Shown: positions 1-8,544 of the stretch, in pieces | Position numbering within the stretch: the first letter of the stretch is position 1 | Layout of the letters: every line of letters begins with the position of its first letter | Notes under the pieces: model-generated | The model's input: only the letters and a program-made list of their open reading frames with translations | The model's database searches: none | Told to the model about the DNA's origin: nothing | DNA from: Faecalicoccus sp. | Lineage (GTDB): Bacteria > Bacillota_I > Bacilli_A > Erysipelotrichales > Erysipelotrichaceae | Assembly: GCA_017941505.1 (NCBI GenBank) | Contig: JAGAWH010000053.1 | Coordinates: 1-13,751 of the forward strand | Reading direction: 5' to 3' | DNA: 13,751 nt | Program-made: the position numbers and the translations under genes

Positions 1-754
1 CCAAACATGCAATTTTACGATGCTGATGTTCTTCAATTGTCTTTACGAAAATGGTCGCATCTACCAAAGATTCATGAGTTCCCGTATCTAACCATGTAAA
101 ACCATCACCGAGTAGTGTCACACGCAATTGATCTTTTTCTAAGTAGATTTTATTTAAATCGGTGATTTCCAATTCTCCGCGGGCACTCGGTTTTAAGTTT
201 TTCGCATATTCTACAACAGTATTGTCATAGAAATAAAGTCCGGTCACCGCATAGTTTGATTTTGGATGTTTTGGTTTTTCTTCCAAAGAGATTGCCTTTT
301 GATTTTCATCGAATTCCACAACGCCGAAACGTTCCGGGTCTTCTACATAATACCCAAATACAGTTGCTCCGCTTTTCTGGGCAGCTGCTTCACGAAGACG
401 CTTTCCTAAACCATGACCATGGAAAATATTATCGCCTAAGATCATCGCAACGGAATCATCTCCGATAAAATCAGCACCTAAAATAAATGCCTGGGCAAGA
501 CCATCCGGAGATGGCTGCACAACATAAGATAAATTAACGCCGAATTGATGACCGTCGCCTAATAATTCTTCAAAGCGCGGCGTATCATCCGGTGTAGAAA
601 TAATTAAAATATCGCGAATGCCTGCCAACATTAAAATAGACATTGGATAATAAATCATCGGTTTGTCATAGATTGGCAAAAGCTGTTTACTTGTTACTTT
701 TGTGAGCGGATATAGACGGGTTCCGCTTCCCCCTGCTAAGATAATACCCTTCAT
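1..754 (-). CDS. rmlA: Glucose-1-phosphate thymidylyltransferase (RmlA/RfbA), 3' end cut by window edge
   Basis: This cytoplasmic enzyme joins glucose-1-phosphate and dTTP to give dTDP-glucose, the first step of dTDP-L-rhamnose synthesis. Reading from the ATG at 754, the product begins [18 protein letters not shown], the nucleotide-binding loop of the family. It continues with [20 protein letters not shown], a GDNIFHG stretch, the EEKP motif and [10 protein letters not shown] near the break. The frame stays open for 251 codons to the left edge. Family members are usually about 290 residues, so roughly 40 C-terminal residues are missing because of the window, not because the gene is broken. 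The start is firm: AGGAGGA lies about 8 bases upstream. It follows the GT-C-like gene after a 57-base gap holding a promoter-like dyad, so it may have its own controlled transcript. rmlC, rmlB and rmlD are expected beyond the edge (inference). Confidence 0.95.
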   Translation of the reverse strand, partial: MKGIILAGGSGTRLYPLTKVTSKQLLPIYDKPMIYYPMSILMLAGIRDILIISTPDDTPRFEELLGDGHQFGVNLSYVVQPSPDGLAQAFILGADFIGDDSVAMILGDNIFHGHGLGKRLREAAAQKSGATVFGYYVEDPERFGVVEFDENQKAISLEEKPKHPKSNYAVTGLYFYDNTVVEYAKNLKPSARGELEITDLNKIYLEKDQLRVTLLGDGFTWLDTGTHESLVDATIFVKTIEEHQHRKIACL

Positions 755-777
755 AGAGATTCCTCCTCATTAAATAA

Positions 778-808
778 ATATTAAACCCTTACGTTACGTA
801 AGGGTCAA
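778..808 (-). promoter_or_regulatory. Candidate MerR-type promoter and operator for rmlA
   Basis: On the minus strand a -35 TTGACC (808-803) is followed by -10 candidates TTTAAT (785-780, 17-base spacer) and TAATAT (783-778, 19-base spacer). A perfect inverted repeat with arms ACCCTTACGT and ACGTAAGGGT around one central base occupies 785-805 and so fills the spacer. MerR-family regulators typically bind a dyad between -35 and -10 elements set 19-20 bases apart. ACGT-containing dyads are familiar among MerR operators. The nearby MerR-methyltransferase gene (2978-4132) is the obvious candidate regulator (inference). The same repeat could fold as a hairpin, but the T stretch after it is interrupted, so a terminator is less likely. 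Confidence 0.6.
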
Positions 809-811
809 GTA

Positions 812-2968
812 TTATTCTTCATTTGATGAAAGATATTCGATTTTATAGATGGTAATACCGTCTTCTTCATAGATCGGATCCAAATGAATGTATCCGTTAT
901 TTTCATTATAGGTAAAGTCGGACATTGCGAACATATAATCCGCATCTGTCTTTTGGACATCTTTATAAGACAAATGTAAGTTCATATAATCCTGCTGGAT
1001 TAAATCAAAGCTGGTATCTTCATCCGTTAACATTAAACGAACATGCGCATATCGATTATATACTTCCTCGTATTTTCCTTCCGGATCTAGCGTCTCCCAT
1101 AATTCCAAATTCGGATAGGTATTGACCGAATCCAGAGTCGATGCCCCACTGGACACACAATACGAAGTGATGATTGGATTGTCACCGGATGTGATCCATT
1201 TGGCATCCTTTTGATCTTCATCAATTTTCTGTATTTCAAAGTAAGCCGGTTTAGCCGTGATGGAAGATAAGCCGACAGAAATTGGACGTACCAATAATCC
1301 TGTACCTAATGAATAAATGGCCAATAAAGCTACGTAGGCAGCCTTCCATTTATCTGAAAGCTTTGCGATAAGTCCATAAGAGAAGACCACAAACACAATA
1401 AACGCAAATCCAAGCAGAACGTATTTTACCCATGGTAAGCCTTCCACGGCCAGATAATCCGGATATGCCGTATACGGATAATAGAATGCCAGTGCCGTGT
1501 TGGCTACCGCTAAAATGATCGCAAAAATCTTATGAATCTGAACCGTCTGACGATATCTTGATAACAAGATCACAATCAGAATGACCTGTATAAAACCGAC
1601 AATATCCACCATACGCTCTGGCTGTGATTCAAAGAAAAGCGTTATAGCTGCCAACCATTTTGGAAAACCAACCGAAACAAAGATAATCATCGGAATCTCA
1701 ATGAGTATTAATGCGGCTGTTAAAAAGTCCTTTTTCTTATCCTTAAACCAACAGTAAGTGGCCGCTATACTGGCAAGCGGGAATAAGGACATAAACGTTG
1801 CCGGCTCACATGGATTGCCAAAATCCTTTATCGGGAAATACGGTGCATAAACATAGTAGAAAAGCTTACGGATCCACATCTGCCCACCTGTTTCAAAGCG
1901 TTTTCCCGGATAAACCGTTTCGGAAATTGCCTTGATATAATCCAGAATCGAATAAAAGTACAAACCAATAAGACCGATACATACAACCAAAGACACTGCC
2001 AGAATAAGCCAGTCATACCAGTGAAATGCCTTGATATCCGACCAATTATCTACAATCAGCCAGATTCCTAAGGCAAGGAACACAAATCCTAATGGTACCT
2101 GCCATGCCGGATAGAGCGGTGTCACAAACAAGCCAAAGCTGATCGCCGTCAAAAAGCCCAGAGCACATTTTTTCCATATCTTATTTGAATGGATAAAATG
2201 ATATAAGCAGGCAATTGTTCCCGGTCCACCGATGTAGAACATTGAAGGAGACCACCATTGATAAAAGGCAGAAAATATCACAAGACATGCACCGGTAAAG
2301 GCCACACCCTTATTTTTTGAGATGACATAGAACATTTCCAAACATGCCATAAAGCCGAGTACAATCGGTGCATACCAGCAGAAGCTGAAGGCATATTCTG
2401 TCGGAAGAATTAAATACGCAAATTCCCAAGGGGCTCTGACCAGTGTGGCCAGCCCGCCATAGACACCGTTTAAGATATTTAGTGTATTGGTACCGCGCAT
2501 AATATTGTTGTACATACTGAACGGATGCGGCCCATAGGTAGAAGCCAATACCGATGGTGTATCTACAATAAACTCATCCGAGCGGATCGGGCGATACTCA
2601 CCAAACAAAGTTCTGCCAAACCCGGAACCGGAGTGTGGCTGTATCACATCGGCGTAATATCCAATCGAATCACCGTGTAAGCGCAATGCCGTTGTGAATG
2701 CCAGAAACAAAACGACTAACAGCCAGCGATGATCAAACATCCAGGTATACATCTTTTTGATGTCAAGAATAAAATGCAAGCCCGCAAAAAAGATAATCGG
2801 GGTAAGTATAATGGTCCGATAAAGGAAGATCATCATATACTCGCCATCCTGAATCACGGTTGTGGCATATATCTTAGAAAAAAGATAGGAAGCAGCACAT
2901 CCGCAAAGCACAGATAAGACAAGATTCAATAATAACTCTAAAAACAATCTCGATTTCTTTTTCTCCAT
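812..2968 (-). CDS. Large polytopic membrane protein, GT-C-like, probable extracytoplasmic sugar transfer
   Basis: This 718-residue protein has a short basic N-terminus (MEKKKSR) and roughly 12-14 hydrophobic segments, at about residues 10-31, 44-67, 80-98 and then irregularly between 165 and 570. A polar C-terminal domain of about 150 residues, probably outside the membrane, follows. A loop after the third segment (around residue 125) carries RPIRSDEF, placed where GT-C glycosyltransferases keep their acidic catalytic residue. The family resembles uncharacterised large membrane proteins of Firmicutes polysaccharide loci; I recognise no experimentally named homologue. In ABC-exported polymers such proteins commonly add side-chain sugars from undecaprenyl-phosphate carriers outside the cell, and that role is inferred here. 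The SD AGGAG overlaps the TAG stop of the MerR-methyltransferase gene, so translation is probably coupled. It could instead be a flippase-like or YfhO-like protein. Confidence 0.75.
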   Translation of the reverse strand: MEKKKSRLFLELLLNLVLSVLCGCAASYLFSKIYATTVIQDGEYMMIFLYRTIILTPIIFFAGLHFILDIKKMYTWMFDHRWLLVVLFLAFTTALRLHGDSIGYYADVIQPHSGSGFGRTLFGEYRPIRSDEFIVDTPSVLASTYGPHPFSMYNNIMRGTNTLNILNGVYGGLATLVRAPWEFAYLILPTEYAFSFCWYAPIVLGFMACLEMFYVISKNKGVAFTGACLVIFSAFYQWWSPSMFYIGGPGTIACLYHFIHSNKIWKKCALGFLTAISFGLFVTPLYPAWQVPLGFVFLALGIWLIVDNWSDIKAFHWYDWLILAVSLVVCIGLIGLYFYSILDYIKAISETVYPGKRFETGGQMWIRKLFYYVYAPYFPIKDFGNPCEPATFMSLFPLASIAATYCWFKDKKKDFLTAALILIEIPMIIFVSVGFPKWLAAITLFFESQPERMVDIVGFIQVILIVILLSRYRQTVQIHKIFAIILAVANTALAFYYPYTAYPDYLAVEGLPWVKYVLLGFAFIVFVVFSYGLIAKLSDKWKAAYVALLAIYSLGTGLLVRPISVGLSSITAKPAYFEIQKIDEDQKDAKWITSGDNPIITSYCVSSGASTLDSVNTYPNLELWETLDPEGKYEEVYNRYAHVRLMLTDEDTSFDLIQQDYMNLHLSYKDVQKTDADYMFAMSDFTYNENNGYIHLDPIYEEDGITIYKIEYLSSNEE

Positions 2969-2977
2969 ATCGTACTC

Positions 2978-4132
2978 CTATCTTTTCGCAATAAATAAAC
3001 CGGCATCCTTCGTGATATGAAAGGATCCAGGTTTTTGTATTTCGTTTTCAACATATGTTTTAAATTCGGATAACCGCGTATTCAGTATTTCATATTGGTT
3101 GCCGTGGCAGCTGAGAATATAGTCAATTAACGGCTGTGCCTTATCCACTTCTAAGGCATCTTCGTATCGTACAAGGGTTACATCCGAAAAATACTCTTTC
3201 AAAATAGCTGCACCGTTCTCTAAACCGAAGACTCGATATAACTGTGATTTTGAAAGCTCGATTCTAGGATCAAATCCCTTTACAAGTGCAGTGATTTCCT
3301 CCATATGATGAGCTCCGTATGTACTGGCATACAAGACTCCGGAATGATTCAATACCCGTGATATCTCTTTAACCGCCTGATGAATGTCTTTGGCATAGAA
3401 CAAAACATGGTTGGCAACTACCGCATCAAAATATTCATTTCGAAAGGGAAGATTTTCCTGATCTGCAGCGATACAGTTAAAATCTTTACCCATCTTTTTA
3501 CGAACTTCTTCGATCATCCCTTCGGAAAGATCGGTCAAGAAAATCTCCCTATTAGTTAGATCAATATGAATGGAGTTCCATAAATCTCCGGTACCGCAGC
3601 CAACCTCTAATAAACGGTTGATCTTAGAAAAATCAATCTGTTGGGCAAGCCATCCAAACCACCCTTTTGGATTTGTCGAATAAGTCTTGTGTAATGAAAT
3701 ACGGAAGTTTAAATTCTTTGCATTTTTATAGTGCTCGATAATTCCTTCATGACTGGCCGATGTTTTTAAAAGTGAAATAATGGTATCCCAATTCACTTCT
3801 CCGTTTTTGGAAGAGGCAACACAGCTTTCCATCAACTCTTTCTGATATTGAAGATGAGTAATCTGTGAGTTCACCAGTTCAATCTGCATCTGTAAACTTT
3901 CATCAATCCCCTGTTTTTCCATCACGATGGGAAAGATTTCTTCAATTGAAAATCCCATTTGACGAAGGGACAGTATCTTCTGCAGATCAATTAAATTCAA
4001 TTCGGTATATTGGCGGTATCCGTTTTCCTTCACATACGATGGTTTTAATAATCCAACTGTATCATAGTAGCGAATCGTACGTTCACTGACTCCCGCTAAC
4101 TTGGCAAGAGCTCCTGTTGTATATAATTTCAT
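2978..4132 (-). CDS. MerR-family DNA-binding domain fused to a class I SAM-dependent methyltransferase
   Basis: The product has 384 residues if it starts at the ATG at 4132 (MKLYTTGALAK), which is where MerR proteins normally begin. An in-frame ATG at 4159 would add nine residues overlapping the upstream gene and is less likely. Residues 3-70 are a winged-helix MerR domain (GVSERTIRYYDTVGLLKP, then ENGYRQY and LRQMGFSIEEI). A helical linker follows, where dimers usually form. Residues 165-270 are a Rossmann methyltransferase core: LLEVGCGTG at 174-182, a second acidic motif LTDLSEGM, then DQENLPF and FDAVVANHVLFY. The start lies one base after the TAA of the double GT2 gene, and only a poor SD (CGGGA) precedes it, so translation probably depends on coupling and may be low. 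The methyl acceptor and DNA target cannot be read directly; the dyad before rmlA is a good target candidate. Confidence 0.88.
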   Translation of the reverse strand: MKLYTTGALAKLAGVSERTIRYYDTVGLLKPSYVKENGYRQYTELNLIDLQKILSLRQMGFSIEEIFPIVMEKQGIDESLQMQIELVNSQITHLQYQKELMESCVASSKNGEVNWDTIISLLKTSASHEGIIEHYKNAKNLNFRISLHKTYSTNPKGWFGWLAQQIDFSKINRLLEVGCGTGDLWNSIHIDLTNREIFLTDLSEGMIEEVRKKMGKDFNCIAADQENLPFRNEYFDAVVANHVLFYAKDIHQAVKEISRVLNHSGVLYASTYGAHHMEEITALVKGFDPRIELSKSQLYRVFGLENGAAILKEYFSDVTLVRYEDALEVDKAQPLIDYILSCHGNQYEILNTRLSEFKTYVENEIQKPGSFHITKDAGLFIAKR

Positions 4133-4133
4133 A

Positions 4134-6617
4134 TTAGTTTTCCCGCAGGGAGAAATCATTCTTAACTTTTGTCAAGTTTGGATTGTAGTATGGATCACCA
4201 TGTTCAAGAATATCACTCCAGCGCTTCGAGAACCTGTCAATCTCCGCATTAAACCGTTTAACCTTTTCCGGTGTGTTTTCCAGCCCTCTTGATTTGGATT
4301 CAAAATGATACAGCTGACAATCGGCGGCAAACACAATCAGATAGCCTGCCTCACGCACCCGCAGACAGAAGTCCACATCGTTAAAAGCTACACGATAACC
4401 CGGATCCAAACCACCTAACTGATTGTAGATCGATGCTTTAACCATCATACAGGCAGCAGTTACCGCATTTAAGTCGCTTGATAGGATCAATCGTCCGAAA
4501 TATCCCTCGTGTTTACGTGAGAAATTCGTAAACGCGTGACCGGCAATACCTCCGATTCCGATGATGACTCCTCCATGCTGGATGGTATCATCCGGATAGA
4601 ATAGTTTTGCACCCACAGCTCCTACATCATCACGCATACAGAAACCCAGCATAATTTCCATCCAGGATGGCTCTATGACTTCGGTATCGTTATTCAGCAG
4701 CAGGTAATATTCACCGGTCGCAAAAGAAGTACCATAGTTATTGATGGCAGAATAGTTGAACTCATCCTTCCAATATACAATTTTTATATTGGAGTAGGTT
4801 TCTTCCAATTCTTTGTAGTAGGCAAATGTTTCATCGTTTCTGCTGTTATTTTCAATGACGATAATTTCATAATTATCATATGTTGATTTCATTTCAACCG
4901 AATCGATACAGCGTTTTAAATCATCGATATGATCCATAGTAGGAATCAAAATTGAAACCTTTGGATGACTGTGGAGATGATAAATCGAATGATAGAATCC
5001 CGGTACCGGTAAATCTTCAACCGTGGCATCCACATGATTTCTTTCATGATGAGCCTCGATTGCTTTTCTTCCCGCATCAAAAGCATACCGCTTACTTTCA
5101 GGGTTGCTGGCGGTGGAATTTTCATGAATTCGCCAATGATAAAGGACCCGCGGAATATGATATATTTGGTCCGGTTTGAGCATATCCATTAAGCGAAGCA
5201 CAAAATCAAAATCCTGGGCTCCGTCAAATTCAGAACGCAAGCCGCCTAACTCTCTGACTAAATCTGATTTCACGAACAATAAATGGCAGATATAGTTATT
5301 ACCCCGCAGCAGATCCGGATTAAAATCCGATTTGAAATGCGGGTCAAAGCGAAGCGTACCGTTTGAGTTGATCTTATCCTCATCGGAATAAATCATCTTA
5401 ACGTCCGGATGTTCATTGAGCACCTTGACAAATTCATACAATGCATCCGGTGTAACCGTATCATCGTGATCATACAATCCGATAAAATCGCCGGTTGCCA
5501 ATTTGATGGCCTCATTCATATTTCCCGCAATACCGTAGTTTTTATCGAGAGAAACCGTTTTGATTCTCTCATCCTGATAATGTTCATGAATATAATCCAA
5601 AACGGTAGAAGTGGAACTTCCATCCGCAATGCATAATTCCCAATTGGCGTATGATTGGTTTACTACAGAATCAATCATGTCTTTTAAAAGGATTACCGGT
5701 GTATTAAATGTTGCCACAATAAAGCTCATTTTCGGAGCATAGTCAAACACATGCTTCGATTGTTCAAGAAGCTGGGCTTCGGTGGCATCTCGTCTTTTGG
5801 CCCAATTATTGTAGTCAAAAGCTTCAGGACCTTCCCCTTTAAACACTTTCTTTAAAAACTGCTTCGGGCCGTTATCCTTTAAGTACTGGATACCTTTTGT
5901 GATTAATTCTCCGTTGATTTCACTGAAATAGCGATACCATTTCACCTTATCACCGGCTAAAGAACTATCATTAACATCAATGCTAAGTCGATGTTTATCA
6001 TTATAGAAAGTAACATAATACGGTCCATCATTCTCTTCAATAAACTCTGTATGAAAGCCGCATATTCTTGAGTCTTCGTTGACAAGTCCCAATTCAAATA
6101 ACTCTTTTTGATCGTAAAGGTAGAGCGATGATTCAATCAAATTATGGTTATGATCTTCAATGCCGAATTCCAATACCGAACCATCTAAGGCAAAAGCCCA
6201 TCCATTGACTTCTGTTTTCTTGTTGATATTATCATCCGGGCGATAGATCCACGCTTTGTAACAAATAGGACCTTCTTTCAACAGTGATTTCAATCTTCTG
6301 TTATTGACATGGGTCAATACAGTCCGGTCACGATGGCAGGAAACCGATAATTCGGCACTATGGATATCACCATCTAAGATTGCAGAAACATAAAAGCCGA
6401 CATTAATGCCGTTTGTCTGTCCCAGGTATCCCTGGACAATATCAATACGGTCCATCAATGCGACTTTAAATGGAACATCATCATTATTTACTTTAACGTG
6501 AAAAGAAAGGGGTGCCTGAGAGCTGTGGAAACACCATCCACGAAACAAAATCAGACTCTTCCCCTCATATGTAAAATAATTAATTTCGTCAACATAGTAT
6601 TCAAAATTGTTTTTCAT
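4134..6617 (-). CDS. Double-domain GT2 glycosyltransferase with two N-terminal GW modules
   Basis: This 827-residue cytoplasmic or membrane-associated enzyme probably builds the polymer backbone, transferring two sugars or two linkages. The N-terminus holds two similar modules, at about residues 20-105 and 130-215. Each opens with a GW pair (RGWCF, NGWAF) and has a GF pair about 46 residues later. The first GT2 domain (about 295-530) has FIVATFNTP, ADGSS, the metal-binding DHDD at 393-396 and QDFDFVLR. The second (about 562-790) has ILIPTMDH, VIENNS, LNNDTE at 651-656 and FNDVDFCLR. Both domains look catalytically intact. The architecture matches large rhamnan/O-antigen transferases of ABC-exported polymers, but the sugars cannot be named from sequence. 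GAGGAG precedes the start, and only two bases separate it from the permease stop codon. Confidence 0.9.
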   Translation of the reverse strand: MKNNFEYYVDEINYFTYEGKSLILFRGWCFHSSQAPLSFHVKVNNDDVPFKVALMDRIDIVQGYLGQTNGINVGFYVSAILDGDIHSAELSVSCHRDRTVLTHVNNRRLKSLLKEGPICYKAWIYRPDDNINKKTEVNGWAFALDGSVLEFGIEDHNHNLIESSLYLYDQKELFELGLVNEDSRICGFHTEFIEENDGPYYVTFYNDKHRLSIDVNDSSLAGDKVKWYRYFSEINGELITKGIQYLKDNGPKQFLKKVFKGEGPEAFDYNNWAKRRDATEAQLLEQSKHVFDYAPKMSFIVATFNTPVILLKDMIDSVVNQSYANWELCIADGSSTSTVLDYIHEHYQDERIKTVSLDKNYGIAGNMNEAIKLATGDFIGLYDHDDTVTPDALYEFVKVLNEHPDVKMIYSDEDKINSNGTLRFDPHFKSDFNPDLLRGNNYICHLLFVKSDLVRELGGLRSEFDGAQDFDFVLRLMDMLKPDQIYHIPRVLYHWRIHENSTASNPESKRYAFDAGRKAIEAHHERNHVDATVEDLPVPGFYHSIYHLHSHPKVSILIPTMDHIDDLKRCIDSVEMKSTYDNYEIIVIENNSRNDETFAYYKELEETYSNIKIVYWKDEFNYSAINNYGTSFATGEYYLLLNNDTEVIEPSWMEIMLGFCMRDDVGAVGAKLFYPDDTIQHGGVIIGIGGIAGHAFTNFSRKHEGYFGRLILSSDLNAVTAACMMVKASIYNQLGGLDPGYRVAFNDVDFCLRVREAGYLIVFAADCQLYHFESKSRGLENTPEKVKRFNAEIDRFSKRWSDILEHGDPYYNPNLTKVKNDFSLREN

Positions 6618-6619
6618 TA

Positions 6620-7402
6620 TTAAAGCTCCTCGGCAAAACCTCTTTGCAGCTTATTAAATATAAAGTGACCGATTACCAGAACAACAAGCGATAAACCGGC
6701 TACACCGGCTAACTGTCCCATATTTGGGATGGCGTGATTTAAGAAAATATCACGATAACAGTTTACCAGAACCGATAATGGATTTATTGAAATTAAAGTA
6801 TGTAAAATACTTCCGGCCGGTACCATTTCCATGCTGTAAAGAATCGGAGTACCGTAAAATGCCATATTTAAAATAAATTGAACGATATATTCAACATCTC
6901 TTAAATACACATTTACAGAACTCAAAATATAGATAATTCCTAAGGATAGTACAGACTGCACTAAGACAACCGGAAGCAGATAGATCAAATGCCATGATAC
7001 ACCGGCACCGGTACCGATACAGAAAATTAATATAATGATACAGGAAATAAAGAAGTTAATAATTCCGCTGATAACCTGTGAGATCAAAAGTATCTGTCTC
7101 GGAAAATATACTTTTTTAATGATTCCTGCATTGGAAATCATAGTACCTGTACCGTTATTGACAACCGTGGTAAAAAAGGTCCATGGGATAATACCGGTCA
7201 CCAGATAACAGAGATAGTTATCAAAGCTGGATGCCCGCATTAAATACGGGAATACGATCCAATAGACCACAACCTGTAATAACGGGTTGATAAAAGACCA
7301 TAAGATACCTAAAACAGAACCTTTATATTTTCCCCGGATATCCTTTTTCACGCAGGACTTTAACAATTCCCTATAATTGTAAATATCTTTAAATGTCTGC
7401 AT
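6620..7402 (-). CDS. Polysaccharide ABC transporter permease (Wzm/TagG/RgpC type)
   Basis: This 260-residue integral membrane protein forms the channel that moves a finished lipid-linked polysaccharide to the outer face of the membrane. It has the ABC-2 layout: an amphipathic N-terminus (YNYRELLKSCVKKDIRGKYKG) and six hydrophobic segments at about 31-53, 63-82, 105-126, 138-160, 168-188 and 228-250. Typical family motifs are visible: LGILWSFINPLLQ, IKKVYFPRQILL, NVYLRDVEYIVQF and INPLSVLV. The length is normal. It starts four bases after the ATPase stop codon, with a GGAGTGA ribosome site overlapping that stop, which indicates coupled translation with its partner. Teichoic acid and rhamnan permeases cannot be separated on sequence alone; the adjacent GT2 genes and rmlA favour a rhamnose-containing glycan. 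Confidence 0.95.
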   Translation of the reverse strand: MQTFKDIYNYRELLKSCVKKDIRGKYKGSVLGILWSFINPLLQVVVYWIVFPYLMRASSFDNYLCYLVTGIIPWTFFTTVVNNGTGTMISNAGIIKKVYFPRQILLISQVISGIINFFISCIIILIFCIGTGAGVSWHLIYLLPVVLVQSVLSLGIIYILSSVNVYLRDVEYIVQFILNMAFYGTPILYSMEMVPAGSILHTLISINPLSVLVNCYRDIFLNHAIPNMGQLAGVAGLSLVVLVIGHFIFNKLQRGFAEEL

Positions 7403-7406
7403 ATCA

Positions 7407-8531
7407 TCACTCCAATAAAAAGTCCGCTTCTACACTGGAAAGAATACTGCCATTCGATTCTAAAGCAGCTGAAATACGATGGGCACCAAGGCCTATTTCA
7501 TCACATTCCATTTCCTTGATCCATCCTAACGTCTTTGCATCCGCAGTAGGATAGTCCTGCATCTTGGCCTGATAAACATCAGGTCTTGGCTCCCTTTGAA
7601 TGCCTTTTATTTCTTTTCCGTCAATCTTAACAATCAGCCTGGCATTTTCGTGATCGGAAATCGACCATCCTCTTACCTTAAAGGCATCTTTTCCTTCCAT
7701 CGGGTGTGTCAGTCCCTTCGGTTCATCAATGAAAACCTGACCTCCCGTTCCGCTTTCACCGCGCTCTACGGCTGCTTTTACCTTTTCCTTATGGTCTAAG
7801 GTAATCTGTTTCATATATTCATCAATGACATAAGATGGATCACCATCGAGTTTGAATTTTCCTTTATAGATCCAGATGGCACGATGACACATTTCTCTTA
7901 CTACTTCCATAGTATGCGTTACGATGACAATTGTCTTTCCGCTGTCTCTTAACTCATGCAGCTTGTGATAGCACTTTTCCTGGAAGTGCTGGTCACCTAC
8001 GGCAAGAATTTCATCAATCAATAAAATATCCGCATCGACATTGATCGCAACCGAGAAGGCCAACCGCATATACATTCCGGATGAATACGTTCTCACTTCA
8101 TTATCGATAAAATCTCCCAATTCAGAGAATTCGATAATATCATCCATTCTTTCTTCGATTTCTTTTTTATTCAAGCCAAAAATAGACGCATTAAAATAAA
8201 TATTCTCCCGTCCGGTAAAGTTAGGATGGAAACCGGCCCCTAACTCTAAAAGAGAAGTCAGCTTTCCCTGGGTTTCAATCGTTCCGGCATTGGGATAATA
8301 GATCTTTGTCATCATCTTTAAAAGTGTGGACTTACCCGATCCATTGGTTCCAATCAGAGCTACGGTTTCACCTTTTTTGATGTCAACCGATACATCATCG
8401 AGTACCATTTGCAGATGCGAATCGCCTCGATTCCAATATAATATTTTTTCCTTAATGCTTTGGTTTTTGGCACTTTCTATTTTAAATGTCTTTGTGACAT
8501 GACGTACTTCTATTGCGTTTTCCGGCTGCAT
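7407..8531 (-). CDS. Polysaccharide ABC transporter ATP-binding protein with C-terminal GW module (Wzt/TagH/RgpD type)
   Basis: This 374-residue ATPase drives export through the permease encoded immediately downstream. Residues 1-250 are a complete ABC domain: Walker A GTNGSGKST at 61-69, the LLELGAGFHPNFTGREN region typical of polysaccharide exporters, signature YSSGM at 149-153, Walker B ILLIDE at 169-174, D-loop AVGD and switch His206 in IVIVTH. After a charged linker, residues 276-374 form an extra domain beginning FKVRGWS. In Gram-negative Wzt proteins a C-terminal extension recognises the polymer end. The domain here looks different and resembles the GW modules of the double GT2 protein, so glycan recognition is inference. 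The start has GGAGGT four bases upstream, and the gene follows the GT2 gene by 13 bases. Confidence 0.95.
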   Translation of the reverse strand: MQPENAIEVRHVTKTFKIESAKNQSIKEKILYWNRGDSHLQMVLDDVSVDIKKGETVALIGTNGSGKSTLLKMMTKIYYPNAGTIETQGKLTSLLELGAGFHPNFTGRENIYFNASIFGLNKKEIEERMDDIIEFSELGDFIDNEVRTYSSGMYMRLAFSVAINVDADILLIDEILAVGDQHFQEKCYHKLHELRDSGKTIVIVTHTMEVVREMCHRAIWIYKGKFKLDGDPSYVIDEYMKQITLDHKEKVKAAVERGESGTGGQVFIDEPKGLTHPMEGKDAFKVRGWSISDHENARLIVKIDGKEIKGIQREPRPDVYQAKMQDYPTADAKTLGWIKEMECDEIGLGAHRISAALESNGSILSSVEADFLLE

Positions 8532-8544
8532 AGCTACCTCCGTT

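Noticed and set aside
785..805. Hairpin read as an intrinsic terminator between the GT-C-like gene and rmlA
   Set aside because: The T stretch after the stem is broken by A residues, while -35 and -10 elements frame the dyad exactly. Operator is the better reading, though a weak terminator is not excluded.
4133..4159. Nine-residue N-terminal extension of the MerR-methyltransferase
   Set aside because: It overlaps the glycosyltransferase 3' end, and MerR proteins start right before the helix-turn-helix, as MKLYTTG does.
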